DNA of 64,000 bases from Chitinophaga pinensis (GTDB lineage Bacteria > Bacteroidota > Bacteroidia > Chitinophagales > CAMDFR01), in the NCBI GenBank assembly GCA_945897725.1, contig CAMDFR010000001.1:62001-126000 (forward strand), in the 5' to 3' direction. A program made the translations under genes and the position numbers. Below are positions 27,837 through 35,653 of the stretch, one piece after another. Every line of letters starts with the position of its first letter. The stretch's first letter is position 1. The notes beneath the pieces were generated by a model. It searched no databases and was not told the origin of the DNA. It was given only the letters and a program-made list of their open reading frames with translations.

Positions 27837-29372
27837 CTACTGCTTGATTATTTTGACAACTTCTTGAAGCTGGCCCTCAACCTGCAATAAATACAATCCG
27901 GGTAATAAGCCATTCAAATCAATTCTGGTGTTTGTCGCTTTCAATTTCCCTTTCATAATAACTCTTCCAGAAAGGTCAGTTATCGTATAATCAGCATTTA
28001 TAGATTGTTCAATATCTGTCAATGAAATAGAAATAAATTCCTTTGCAGGATTTGGATAGACAACTATGGATTTATCGATAATATTTGTAGAAGCAAGACC
28101 AGAAAGGATTTCGTTGGTATACCGGGCAACTGCTATTGTGGCAACTTGATAACCTGCTGCAACTATTTTGCCATCACTTTGAAGTAGCAACATGGAACAA
28201 TAATCATCAGAAAAACCAAAATCCGTTAATATTCGGCCAACACTGTTGAAGCTACTATCTGTACTTCCATCTGAATTATAACGAGCAATAGCAAAATCAG
28301 TGTCGGTACCTTTATCGAGGAGTCCACCAGCCAATATTTTTCCATCACTTTGTATGGCTACGGCAAACGCTTCATCACGAGCACTTGTTAAGCCCCTTAT
28401 CAAAATTCCATCTCCATCAAAGCTATTATCTAAGGTGCCATTACTGTTGTATCGAGCCAATGCAAAATCAATATTGGTGGAGCCATCAGAGGTAGAGCCC
28501 ACCACCACTATTTTTCCATCGCCTTGAATAGCCATATTGCGACCATATTCATCACCGCCTAAATCTGTTATTACCTTACCGTCGGTACTAAAACTAAGGT
28601 CTAAGCTACCGTTACTATTATATCGAACAACCGCAAAATCACCTCCACTAGTGCCTGCAAGAAGTATTTTCCCATCTAATTGAACAAGCACATTGGCAAC
28701 AAAATCATCAGAACCACTATTTAGGTCAGAAGTTAAAATACCATCCGCATCAAATGAACTATCCAAAGATCCATCGGTATTGTATCGTACTACCACAAAA
28801 TCATAATCTGGCACAACTGTAGATCCGGCTACTACAATTTTACCATCGCTTTGTAAGGCAACTGACACGCCTTCATCATCGAAACTACCCACATCAGTAG
28901 TTACGATGCCAACTCCACCAAAGGATGAATCAAGGCTTCCGTTTGAATGATAACGAACGACTACAAAATCATAGCCAGATCCATTCAATCTATATCCAAC
29001 AACAACGATCTTACCATCCGTTTGAATAGCGATGGCATTACTACCATCATAAGAATTACTATCTATGTCTGTGGAAACAAGGCCATCATCATCAAAAGTG
29101 CTATCTACAGAGCCATTCGTATTTAAGCGAACCACCGCAAAATCAACACTAGATAAACCAGCAATAATGCCAGTAACAAGTAATTTACCATCAGTTTGTA
29201 TAGCAGCTGCATTGTCACCTTGAAAACGGGGCGTCAGGAGCGGCGTAATCACTTTACCATTGCCATTAAAGGTTGCATCTAATGACCAGTTTTGGGCATA
29301 GGAACTATTTATGTAAATAGTAGCATAGAAAAATAAAATGAGAAAGGAGATTAATTTGGTTTTGATTTTCAT
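27837..29372 (-). CDS. Secreted delta-60 repeat protein with T9SS type A C-terminal sorting domain
   Basis: A ~511-residue exported protein. A signal peptide (MKIKTKLISFLILFFYATIY, ending SYAQ) is followed by about seven repeats of ~55 residues with the delta-60 pattern: LDxSFxxDGxVxTD..., IQxDGKIVVxGs and FAVxRYNsxGsLD (roughly residues 30-420). The C-terminal ~80 residues (IVYPNPAKEFISISL, TDLSGRVI, GLLPGLYLLQVEG, final VVKIIKQ) are a classical type A T9SS sorting domain. The repeats are predicted beta-propeller blades; no ligand is known. The longer frame from 29429 begins upstream of a -7 box, so the ATG at 29372 is chosen. Confidence 0.9.
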   Translation of the reverse strand: MKIKTKLISFLILFFYATIYINSSYAQNWSLDATFNGNGKVITPLLTPRFQGDNAAAIQTDGKLLVTGIIAGLSSVDFAVVRLNTNGSVDSTFDDDGLVSTDIDSNSYDGSNAIAIQTDGKIVVVGYRLNGSGYDFVVVRYHSNGSLDSSFGGVGIVTTDVGSFDDEGVSVALQSDGKIVVAGSTVVPDYDFVVVRYNTDGSLDSSFDADGILTSDLNSGSDDFVANVLVQLDGKILLAGTSGGDFAVVRYNSNGSLDLSFSTDGKVITDLGGDEYGRNMAIQGDGKIVVVGSTSDGSTNIDFALARYNSNGTLDNSFDGDGILIRGLTSARDEAFAVAIQSDGKILAGGLLDKGTDTDFAIARYNSDGSTDSSFNSVGRILTDFGFSDDYCSMLLLQSDGKIVAAGYQVATIAVARYTNEILSGLASTNIIDKSIVVYPNPAKEFISISLTDIEQSINADYTITDLSGRVIMKGKLKATNTRIDLNGLLPGLYLLQVEGQLQEVVKIIKQ

Positions 29373-29399
29373 TTGATGGACGTCTAGTTTGATTTTTTT

Positions 29400-29407
29400 C
29401 AAAAGTA
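29400..29407 (-). promoter_or_regulatory. -7 box (TACTTTTG) for the delta-60 repeat gene
   Basis: An exact TAnnTTTG match on the minus strand, 28 bases before the ATG at 29372. Confidence 0.45.
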
Positions 29408-29474
29408 AAATAATTGTTTGCTTAGACAAAGCCTATTTTAATATGTTGTATCTCTAAATTAAATTGACATCTCT

Positions 29475-29512
29475 CCTTGGCGCGAGTGTTTTCCACTAGT
29501 GTCTTCGAATGT
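29475..29512 (-). repeat. Dispersed palindromic repeat, family A, copy 2 (inverted)
   Basis: Read on the minus strand it gives ACATTCGAAGACACTAGTGG, then AAAACACTCGCGCCAAGG. It matches 1592-1630 over both stem and flanks, with a few changes. Confidence 0.75.
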
Positions 29513-29643
29513 CTATAAGATAATACTTCGCCACATGTTGTGAAAGGCATTGAGAAGTTCAGCTAAAAGAATCTTTGCTATAGTTATCTAGTCTCGAACA
29601 GAAGTGAGAATTAAGAAAGACTCAGAGTGCTTAAATAATAATG

Positions 29644-29661
29644 GTTTGTGAAGACACAAAC
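29644..29661. repeat. Palindrome GTTTGTG-AAGA-CACAAAC
   Basis: A perfect 7 bp stem. Half of it recurs in the family E elements at 29761 and 36283. It is part of the repeat cluster 29430-29820, which contains no credible gene. Confidence 0.55.
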
Positions 29662-29685
29662 CTTAGGAAACAGAGAAGGAAAAAA

Positions 29686-29747
29686 GCTCCAGCGGAGCGA
29701 AAAATTCCTAGAAACATCATCCATATCAAATTCAGCTCCAGCGGAGC
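29686..29747. repeat. Two copies of palindrome GCTCC-AGC-GGAGC
   Basis: Identical 13-base palindromes lie at 29686-29698 and 29735-29747, 49 bp apart. Both are preceded by A and sit in otherwise unrelated AT-rich sequence. Confidence 0.6.
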
Positions 29748-29760
29748 GGCACAGATGATA

Positions 29761-29801
29761 AAGGTTTGTGAGGACAGGAGTCTATATCGCTGTTCAACCA
29801 C
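29761..29801 (+). repeat. Dispersed repeat, family E, left copy
   Basis: A ~41 bp sequence from AAGGTTTGTG through CTATATCGCTGTT to CCAC. An inverted copy is at 36283-36323. It nests inside the family D pair, so two repeat families occur in mirrored order around 30-36 kb. Confidence 0.75.
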
Positions 29802-29822
29802 AGACAGGCTGAAACAGTTTGT

Positions 29823-29978
29823 TTACTTATGTTTCGAGCCACGTTTATTTGTTTTTGAATCTTCTTCTTTTGCAGGCTTACGGATAGGAATATTACTCTT
29901 CACTGATGCTTTAATAATTCGTTCAAACATTTCTGCTGATTCTTCCGGAGTTCTTTTATCGTCCTTTCCCTTTTCCAT
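29823..29978 (-). CDS. Small charged protein of unknown function
   Basis: A 51-residue product starting MEKGKDDKRTPEESAEMFER and continuing IIKASVKSNIP, with a Lys-rich tail ending NKRGSKHK. The pattern (a short acidic helix with PEESAEMF, then IIKASVK, then a basic tail) resembles small uncharacterised proteins common in Bacteroidota accessory regions. The similarity is from memory and no function is known. The frame extends 11 codons upstream, but MEKGKDD is the more natural start. It is divergent from the cREC gene, with starts 86 bp apart, and could be regulated with it. Confidence 0.55.
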   Translation of the reverse strand: MEKGKDDKRTPEESAEMFERIIKASVKSNIPIRKPAKEEDSKTNKRGSKHK

Positions 29979-30052
29979 GAGATAAAGATAAGAGTTTTGC
30001 AGAAAATGCAAATGATAATTTTAAAACGAAGATATACTGCGTTTGTATTCAT

Positions 30053-30060
30053 TAAATTTG
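30053..30060 (+). promoter_or_regulatory. -7 box (TAAATTTG) for the cREC-DUF2442 pair
   Basis: An exact -7 consensus ending 4 bases before the ATG at 30065, implying a leaderless or nearly leaderless mRNA. Confidence 0.45.
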
Positions 30061-30064
30061 TAAA

Positions 30065-30406
30065 ATGAGTTACAAACTTTTCCTTGACGATATACGAACG
30101 GTAAGCATGGTTTATGCCAATGCTGGAGAGCAGGATTTTGTTATCGTTCGGAACTTCATTGACTTCAAATCTACCATTACGGAAAAAGGCTTACCTGCGT
30201 TTATTTCTTTCGACAATGACTTGGGAGAAGATGTGAATCACAATATCTTGTCAGACGGCTACCATTGCGCCAAATGGTTGGTGTATGAATCGGGGTTGGA
30301 TTTGCGGGAATTAAAGTTTTATGTGCATTCGGCAAATCCGGTAGCGACTGAACAAATCAAAGGCTTACTAAACAATTATATCAAACACCAAAAGGAAACA
30401 TTATGA
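30065..30406 (+). CDS. cREC-domain protein (cyclic-phosphate processing receiver-like)
   Basis: A 113-residue protein matching the compact receiver-like fold called cREC. Visible motifs are LFLDDIRT at the N-terminus (paired Asp8-Asp9 as in receiver acidic pockets), ISFDNDLGEDV (~48-58), DGYHCAKWLV (~66-75) and FYVHSANPVATEQIKGLLNN (~87-106). The family has been proposed from comparative genomics to process cyclic phosphate ends in RNA repair or nucleotide-related contexts, but activity is unproven as far as I know. The stop overlaps the start of the next gene by 4 bp (ATGA), so the two products are almost certainly made together. A -7 box sits just upstream. Part of the accessory segment. 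Confidence 0.8.
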   Translation: MSYKLFLDDIRTVSMVYANAGEQDFVIVRNFIDFKSTITEKGLPAFISFDNDLGEDVNHNILSDGYHCAKWLVYESGLDLRELKFYVHSANPVATEQIKGLLNNYIKHQKETL

Positions 30407-31335
30407 AACCACCAAAAGGCGTAACACTTGTAAGTGCAAAATATGTTAATGAATACAAATTTCTGTTCACATTCAGCAACGGGAAAGAGAATGTTACCGA
30501 CTTTCTACCCATTATTAATCACGGAACGATGCTATTAAAGTTCCTTGATATAGCTAAATTCAAAAAGATAATCATTGACAAAGAACGGGGAGATATTTTT
30601 TGGGGAAAAGATTGGGATATGTGCTTTCATATTGAATCGTATTATGGAGTGTCTGCCATCCTACCACCCAAGCCAAAAATATATATGAAAGTAGGAACTA
30701 ACATTGTGGCTGCCGAACATGTGGAAGGCTATAAGATCAGGATCACATTTAGTGATGGGTATGTAAATGTCTTTGATTATACGAATCTCGTTATGCGTAA
30801 TCACGGAGAATGTATTCCATATCGTCCGTTAAGCAAGTTTAAGAAGTTTCACATCACAAGATATAAAGGTTCTATTGGTTGGGGCAGAGCAGATAATATG
30901 AGCTTACATACCCATGAACTTTATTACAAAACAGAGTTCAAAAGCAAGACCAAAAAAGTAGGCAAGCGTATGGTACAGGATAATGACTATATTCGGTTAA
31001 GGGATTTGCCCGACAATGAACCTTCTGATTTATGTACATGGATGTATCAAAACAAACTGAAGTGCATTGAAGATTTTGACGATTGTTTGTGTGTTAAGAA
31101 AGAACATTACGATGCATGGATTGCTTATAAAAAGGAACAAAAAACAATGAGACGTAGAGATGTTATTTTACTAAGGAATATTCCAAAAGAACATTTTGAA
31201 GCATTCTCTGAATATATGAAAGGACAAACCGTTATCCCATTTGAGAATGGTAAGACGATAGGCTTTCATAGGCACGATTATGACAAGTGGTTAAGTTGGC
31301 ATAATGGTAAAACAGATAAGCCTTTAATGGATTAA
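30403..31335 (+). CDS. Tandem DUF2442 protein with duplicated C-terminal motif
   Basis: A 310-residue protein built from two duplications. Residues ~1-85 and ~95-178 are two DUF2442-like units, seen as YKFLFTFSNGKENVTDF and YKIRITFSDGYVNVFDY, each followed by a FKK...GxIxWG segment. Residues ~195-242 and ~253-299 repeat a second ~48-residue motif: DYIRLRDLP...YDAWIAYK and DVILLRNIP...YDKWLSWH. DUF2442 is a small domain often found beside toxin-antitoxin-like partners. Four modules in one chain, translationally coupled to a cREC protein, is unusual. No signal peptide or membrane span. Function unknown. Confidence 0.8.
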   Translation: MKPPKGVTLVSAKYVNEYKFLFTFSNGKENVTDFLPIINHGTMLLKFLDIAKFKKIIIDKERGDIFWGKDWDMCFHIESYYGVSAILPPKPKIYMKVGTNIVAAEHVEGYKIRITFSDGYVNVFDYTNLVMRNHGECIPYRPLSKFKKFHITRYKGSIGWGRADNMSLHTHELYYKTEFKSKTKKVGKRMVQDNDYIRLRDLPDNEPSDLCTWMYQNKLKCIEDFDDCLCVKKEHYDAWIAYKKEQKTMRRRDVILLRNIPKEHFEAFSEYMKGQTVIPFENGKTIGFHRHDYDKWLSWHNGKTDKPLMD

Positions 31336-31528
31336 CAATCATAAATATTCTGCAAAAAAAAATCGGGCAAACCTAACGGTTTACTTGACTGCTTACCTAA
31401 AACCCTAACACGAAAATCGTCAATTACTCATTGACATTTAAAATGTAAAAATATTTTCCAAAATACAAATTATACATTACTACTTTGTTTGATGCTCTAA
31501 AAAATACAAGATTTATGACTCAATAATC

Positions 31529-31651
31529 TTATTCGTCTGGAAATAACCCCGAAGTATAGCTATCATACAATTCAAATAAAAATTCTATTCGCTTTGGCTC
31601 CGTAGTAAATGGGGTATCTCGATAACATTTATCCACCGCTTCATCAAGTTT
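31529..31651 (-). pseudogene. Cut-off C-terminal 40 codons of the MmeI-like enzyme
   Basis: Directly after the TAA of the restriction-modification gene, the same frame stays open for 40 more codons to a TAA at 31529. It reads KLDEAVDKCYRDTPFTTEPK then RIEFLFELYDSYTSGLFPDE. This has the look of the normal MmeI-family C-terminus (LDxAVDxxYR...RIEFLFELYxxYT). The interrupting TAA follows DLELAH, where the family commonly has a Gln (AHQ), so a CAA to TAA change is the simplest explanation. Family knowledge is from memory; the open frame and its composition are directly visible. Confidence 0.8.
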
Positions 31652-34288
31652 TTAATGTGCTAACTCTAAATCAGCGGGCATGGTTTTGGGACTATACAAT
31701 TTTGCAAGAGTGGAATCTCCGTGGATATATTTTTGACGAATGTCCAAAATTGATTGTGATAGTTTTTCTACTAAATCTTTTTTTCGTTTTGGAATACTGT
31801 TTGTCCAAGGATAATTATTATATACAATTTCGTTGCTATAACGGTAACGACTTTCTAAGCGTCCACATACATACCTAACCCACGTCATGTGCATCTTTGA
31901 AGTTAAAACTCCGAAATGGAAAAGAGAAGCATTTGGTATTAAACCACAGGAATTGTTTGCGATGTACTTTTTATTGATGAAGTCGAAAGGAATGTAGTTC
32001 CGATTTTCAGAACTTGTTAGTGGAATAAAAATATAATCTGATTTAGGTTGTCTTATTTCGCCAAACAAATGGGGCGTGTCAGCTAATTTATTTGTTGCTT
32101 GTCTGTCACTGCTTTTTCTGTGTTTTTTAACAGATTGAACTCTTTTGTTTATCTCTGGAAGTTTTTTTAATTCAGAATCTGTTATACCAATTAGCCAAAG
32201 ACACCACTTTTTTCTCCCGTTCAAATACTCTTTTGCGCTTATTAACGGTCGAATCCATTTTTTGGAATCGGGTTCTTTTTTTATTATTTCGCTTCTTTCT
32301 TCATTACTTAAAAGCAAATGGCCTCCGTCATTAGGCATACTACCAAATGATATTTCAGGTACAGCACAAATTGGAGATCTTCTTTTTAAAATTACTGTGT
32401 CGTTACCCTGCACTAAATAAGGGCTTATGTTTCTTACTTTTATTTTTTTTGGTTCTCCTTTGATATCCGAATATTCAAAAATATATTTTTCTTTTATATT
32501 TTCTTTCCCAAAGCCAACTATAACACAATCTACTCCCGCAACTCCTGCCGATTCGTTATGCCATTTGAAAGTTTGATGAGCAAATTGAATTTTAAATTTG
32601 TAAGTTTTAAGTAAAATATTCCACAATAAACCTGTTTGTTCGCCTTGTGAAATGCTATTTGTACTTACTAATGCTGTCCTTGTTTCAGGATTTGCTTTCA
32701 TATAATCAGCAGCTTTGATATACCAACAAGCAACATAATCTAAAACTCCCGTACCGTTTAAACCATTAAATATTTTATCAATGTCATTCTTTTGTTCATC
32801 TGATTGATACTGTTTGCCCCTGAATGGAGGATTGCCTAAAATATAATTAAATGTTTTGTCTTTTTTCTTCAGTTTCCATTCAATATGAAGCGAGTTGTTG
32901 TTTATGATAATTGCCGCTTCGTCTAACGGTATTGTGGGAATCGTTTTGCCAAACTTGCTTTCTAAACGCATATTCATTTGGTGTTCAGTTAACCACAAAG
33001 CAACCTTTGTAATCATTGCAGAAGTGGTATCAATTTCATAACCATAAAAATTTTCAAGCGGAACATTGCTTAACCAATTCAAGTGGAGGATTGGTAACCC
33101 TTTATACATTTTTGAAACAATTTCAATATCAATTAAACGTAGTTCACGATAAGTAACAACGAGGAAGTTTCCACAACCGCAAGCTGGATCTAAAAAAGTT
33201 AACCCGTTCAATTTTATTCTAAATTTCTCCAAAGCGGTCTTGCTACTCTTGATTGACGCAAATTCTTCGTGAAGACTATCGAGAAACAAAGGGTCGAGAA
33301 CTCTTTTAATGTTTTTTTCAGAAGTATAATGAGCACCCAAAATTCTTCTTTCTGGATCATCCATTACGGCTTGAAAAAGAGATCCAAATATTACTGGTGA
33401 TATATCACTCCAATCGTAAGCGCAACAATCTAATAATGCTTTTCGCATTGCATCGGAAGTAGTCGGCATTTTATTTAATCTATCATCAAACAAATCTCCA
33501 TTTACATAAGGAAATTTTGAAAGGTGTTTGTTTATTGCTTTCCGACTTCCGACTTCTGTATCAAGTGTTTTAAATAATGCTAATAGGTGATCGCCAAGCG
33601 TTTTACCTGTCGTTTGTTCTTGTATATAGTTTTCAAATTGTTTTTTGTCAAATATTCCTGTATCCTCTGCGAACAAACAAAAAAGAAGTCGAGCCAATAA
33701 GATTGCAATGTCGTTAGAGTTGTATCCTTTGCGATCAATAGCGTCATAAACATTTGCTATTCTTCTTGCCGCTTCTTGGTTGACTATTATTTCATCTTCT
33801 TCTAAACGATTCGCAAACTCGAGAAAGAAAACAAATTCATCTAATTTTAATGCAAGTTTTTCAAGTGGAGTTTCGCTAATAAAATTAATTTTAATCTTAT
33901 TTGATTTGCTTACTTCAACCGAATATTTTTTTATTCGTTTAAAATTCATTAACATTATATACTGAGGTCTTTGATGTGGGAATAGATTTTCAATATATTC
34001 TTCTGCTTGTTGTAGTGTCTTGTCCCAGTGTTTATCGCTGTCTAAATGTGCTGATTTTGATTCAATAATTAATTTGCCCGACCAAAACAGATCAGCGAAG
34101 CCCGTTCCTGTTTCATCCTTCTTTTGTATTGGTTTTTCAAATTGCGCATAATCTTTTCTATATAAACCAAATATTTCAAAAAATTCGTTGGTGAAAGTTT
34201 GGGCTTCCGCTCTTTCGGTAGTAGTGCCCCTCCAACGAATAATAAATGCTTCTGCGTTTTCACGCATTTCTCGGCTAATATTTGACAT
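31652..34288 (-). CDS. MmeI-like type IIG restriction-modification enzyme, truncated by in-frame stop
   Basis: An 878-residue single-chain restriction endonuclease and adenine methyltransferase. The N-terminal nuclease motif is Asp66-x9-Glu76-Ser-Lys78 (GFADLFW...LIIESKSA). A helical spacer follows. The methyltransferase has SAM motif I LDPACGCGNFL (~365) and catalytic motif IV NPPFRG (~484). Then come target-recognition and C-terminal domains. The start is the ATG at 34288 (MSNISREMRENAEAF); the frame extends 45 codons upstream across the promoter region. The gene stops at TAA 31652-31654, but 40 further in-frame codons encode the expected tail, so the product lacks its last helices. It may be inactive or still partly functional. 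It is divergent from the transposase-XRE operon. Confidence 0.9.
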   Translation of the reverse strand: MSNISREMRENAEAFIIRWRGTTTERAEAQTFTNEFFEIFGLYRKDYAQFEKPIQKKDETGTGFADLFWSGKLIIESKSAHLDSDKHWDKTLQQAEEYIENLFPHQRPQYIMLMNFKRIKKYSVEVSKSNKIKINFISETPLEKLALKLDEFVFFLEFANRLEEDEIIVNQEAARRIANVYDAIDRKGYNSNDIAILLARLLFCLFAEDTGIFDKKQFENYIQEQTTGKTLGDHLLALFKTLDTEVGSRKAINKHLSKFPYVNGDLFDDRLNKMPTTSDAMRKALLDCCAYDWSDISPVIFGSLFQAVMDDPERRILGAHYTSEKNIKRVLDPLFLDSLHEEFASIKSSKTALEKFRIKLNGLTFLDPACGCGNFLVVTYRELRLIDIEIVSKMYKGLPILHLNWLSNVPLENFYGYEIDTTSAMITKVALWLTEHQMNMRLESKFGKTIPTIPLDEAAIIINNNSLHIEWKLKKKDKTFNYILGNPPFRGKQYQSDEQKNDIDKIFNGLNGTGVLDYVACWYIKAADYMKANPETRTALVSTNSISQGEQTGLLWNILLKTYKFKIQFAHQTFKWHNESAGVAGVDCVIVGFGKENIKEKYIFEYSDIKGEPKKIKVRNISPYLVQGNDTVILKRRSPICAVPEISFGSMPNDGGHLLLSNEERSEIIKKEPDSKKWIRPLISAKEYLNGRKKWCLWLIGITDSELKKLPEINKRVQSVKKHRKSSDRQATNKLADTPHLFGEIRQPKSDYIFIPLTSSENRNYIPFDFINKKYIANNSCGLIPNASLFHFGVLTSKMHMTWVRYVCGRLESRYRYSNEIVYNNYPWTNSIPKRKKDLVEKLSQSILDIRQKYIHGDSTLAKLYSPKTMPADLELAH

Positions 34289-34309
34289 ATTGTGTGTTTG
34301 ATTAAAGAA

Positions 34310-34317
34310 CAAATCTA
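34310..34317 (-). promoter_or_regulatory. -7 box (TAGATTTG) for the type IIG enzyme
   Basis: An exact -7 consensus on the minus strand 22 bases before the ATG. A weak -33-like TGTG lies 19 bases further upstream (34337-34340). Confidence 0.45.
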
Positions 34318-34378
34318 ACTTATTTGCAATTATTTTCACATAAAAAGTAGAACGCAAATACCCTGCGTTTACATATCG

Positions 34379-34396
34379 TATATTTGTATATACAAA
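34379..34396 (+). promoter_or_regulatory. -7 box overlapping a 14 bp palindromic operator
   Basis: TATATTTG (34379-34386) is an exact -7 box for the transposase-XRE operon. Its last bases form the first half of the perfect palindrome TTTGTAT-ATACAAA (34383-34396). An imperfect inverted repeat AACGCA/TGCGTT lies at 34351-34369. A repressor bound here would block this promoter. The XRE protein encoded downstream is the natural candidate. Confidence 0.5.
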
Positions 34397-34413
34397 CAAC
34401 AACACACACCCAA

Positions 34414-35337
34414 ATGAAACCATTTAAAAGCATCTTAGAATTTCAAAAAGAGTTTAATACACAGGAAAAATGCAGAAAGTTTTTAGAACTACAAAGATGG
34501 AATGGTACTCCCGCTTGTCCTTTCTGTGGATCAATCAATGTTTGCAGGTTTGCAAGCGGAAAGATTTTCAAATGCAGAGAGAGAGGTTGTAGACATCAAT
34601 TTAGCGTAACCGTAGGAACCGTGTATGAGAACACAAAAATATCTTTGACGAAATGGTTTTTAGCAACTTATATTTTAACAGTACATAGCAAAGGAATCAG
34701 CAGTTTACAGTTAGCCTCCATGATCAATGTTACTCAACGCACGGCTTGGCATTTAACACATCGTATCAGAGAAATGCTGAAAGATAATGATCCAGTAGTG
34801 TTGATTGGTATTGTTGAAGTTGACGAAACATACGTAGGTGGTAGTCTTAAAAATATGCACGCCAAGAAAAAGAAAAGTATGAAAGGCATGGATAACAAAA
34901 CAATGGTATTTGGTGCACTAAAAAGAGACGGTAAATTAAGAACAAGAGTTATTACCAATACTGCTCTTGAAAATCTTACGGGTACACTCGAAGAATTTGT
35001 TGCTCACGATAGTTCTTTAATGTCAGATGAAAGCAACGCATATACTAAGATTGGCGAGAAATATAACCACAAAACAGTAAATCACAGAGAGAAAGAATAT
35101 GTTCGTAAAGAAGCAAAGGTATCAGTACATACAAACAGCATAGAGGGTTATTGGAACATCTTAAAAAAGCAGATTGACGGAATACATCACTTTGTATCTC
35201 CAAAGCACTTACAACGCTACTGCAATGAATCTGCATTCAGATATAACAATAGGAAAACATTCCAAGATGAAAAATTTGCTTACGCATTATCGAACTGCAA
35301 TGGCACATTACCATACAAAACCTTAATCGGAAAGTAA
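34414..35337 (+). CDS. IS1595-family transposase
   Basis: A 307-residue transposase of the IS1595 (ISXO2-like) type. The N-terminal zinc ribbon has CPFCGS and CRERGCRHQF. A helix-turn-helix-like segment (SLQLASMINVTQRTAWHLTH) and the DDE-type catalytic core follow, with EVDETYVGG, DESNAY and HTNSIEGYWNILKKQIDG. All core motifs look intact. The frame extends 10 codons upstream; the ATG at 34414 begins the conserved MKPFKSI. I could not find terminal inverted repeats or a target duplication, so element ends are undefined. Its stop codon overlaps the start of an XRE regulator (TAATG), which is unusual for an insertion sequence. Confidence 0.92.
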   Translation: MKPFKSILEFQKEFNTQEKCRKFLELQRWNGTPACPFCGSINVCRFASGKIFKCRERGCRHQFSVTVGTVYENTKISLTKWFLATYILTVHSKGISSLQLASMINVTQRTAWHLTHRIREMLKDNDPVVLIGIVEVDETYVGGSLKNMHAKKKKSMKGMDNKTMVFGALKRDGKLRTRVITNTALENLTGTLEEFVAHDSSLMSDESNAYTKIGEKYNHKTVNHREKEYVRKEAKVSVHTNSIEGYWNILKKQIDGIHHFVSPKHLQRYCNESAFRYNNRKTFQDEKFAYALSNCNGTLPYKTLIGK

Positions 35338-35567
35338 TGAAAGATTATTCAAAATCTCCAGAAGAAAAACAATTCTTAAAAGAGATGGGTAAAAAAATAC
35401 AAATTGCTCGCAAGGCAAAAGGTATTTATTTAAGGGATTTGGCTCCGTTGTGCAATATCCATTACAGCAATCTATCTATGATTGAGAACGGAAAATACGG
35501 CAGCCTTATTTTGACCTTAAAAACTATTGCAGAAAAGTTAGATGTAGATGTGAAGGATTTTTTGTAA
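35337..35567 (+). CDS. XRE-family helix-turn-helix regulator
   Basis: A 76-residue DNA-binding protein that is almost entirely one HTH domain: IQIARKAKGIYLRDLAPLCN, then IHYSNLSMIENGKYGSLILT and LKTIAEKLDVDVKDFL. Its size and make-up are those of controller (C) proteins of restriction-modification systems and of IS or antitoxin regulators. The start ATG shares its A with the transposase stop (TAATG), so translation is coupled. A likely binding site is the palindrome at 34383-34396 in the divergent promoter region shared with the type IIG enzyme. A terminator follows 34 bp after the stop. Confidence 0.88.
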   Translation: MKDYSKSPEEKQFLKEMGKKIQIARKAKGIYLRDLAPLCNIHYSNLSMIENGKYGSLILTLKTIAEKLDVDVKDFL

Positions 35568-35601
35568 TTAACCATTCTGTTTAGCGAGCCATACATTAAA
35601 T

Positions 35602-35629
35602 AAAACATCTATGTTTTTAGATGTTTTTT
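35602..35629 (+). terminator. Rho-independent terminator after the XRE gene
   Basis: An AAAACATCTA/TAGATGTTTT stem (10 bp) with a 6-base loop, running into TTTT. It closes the transposase-XRE operon. Confidence 0.8.
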
Positions 35630-35630
35630 G

Positions 35631-35638
35631 TATGTTTG
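35631..35638 (+). promoter_or_regulatory. -7 box (TATGTTTG) for the membrane protein gene
   Basis: An exact -7 consensus 16 bases before the ATG at 35654. It lies inside the longer open frame from 35621 and so favours the shorter product. Confidence 0.4.
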
Positions 35639-35653
35639 ATAAAATTTAAAAGG

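Noticed and set aside
31652-31654. TAA as a programmed recoding site (readthrough)
   Set aside because: No stimulatory structure or known readthrough context is visible; a point mutation or sequence error is simpler.
34289-35653. Terminal inverted repeats of an IS1595-type element
   Set aside because: I compared the flanks by eye and saw no convincing matching ends; the promoter palindrome explains the only strong symmetry.
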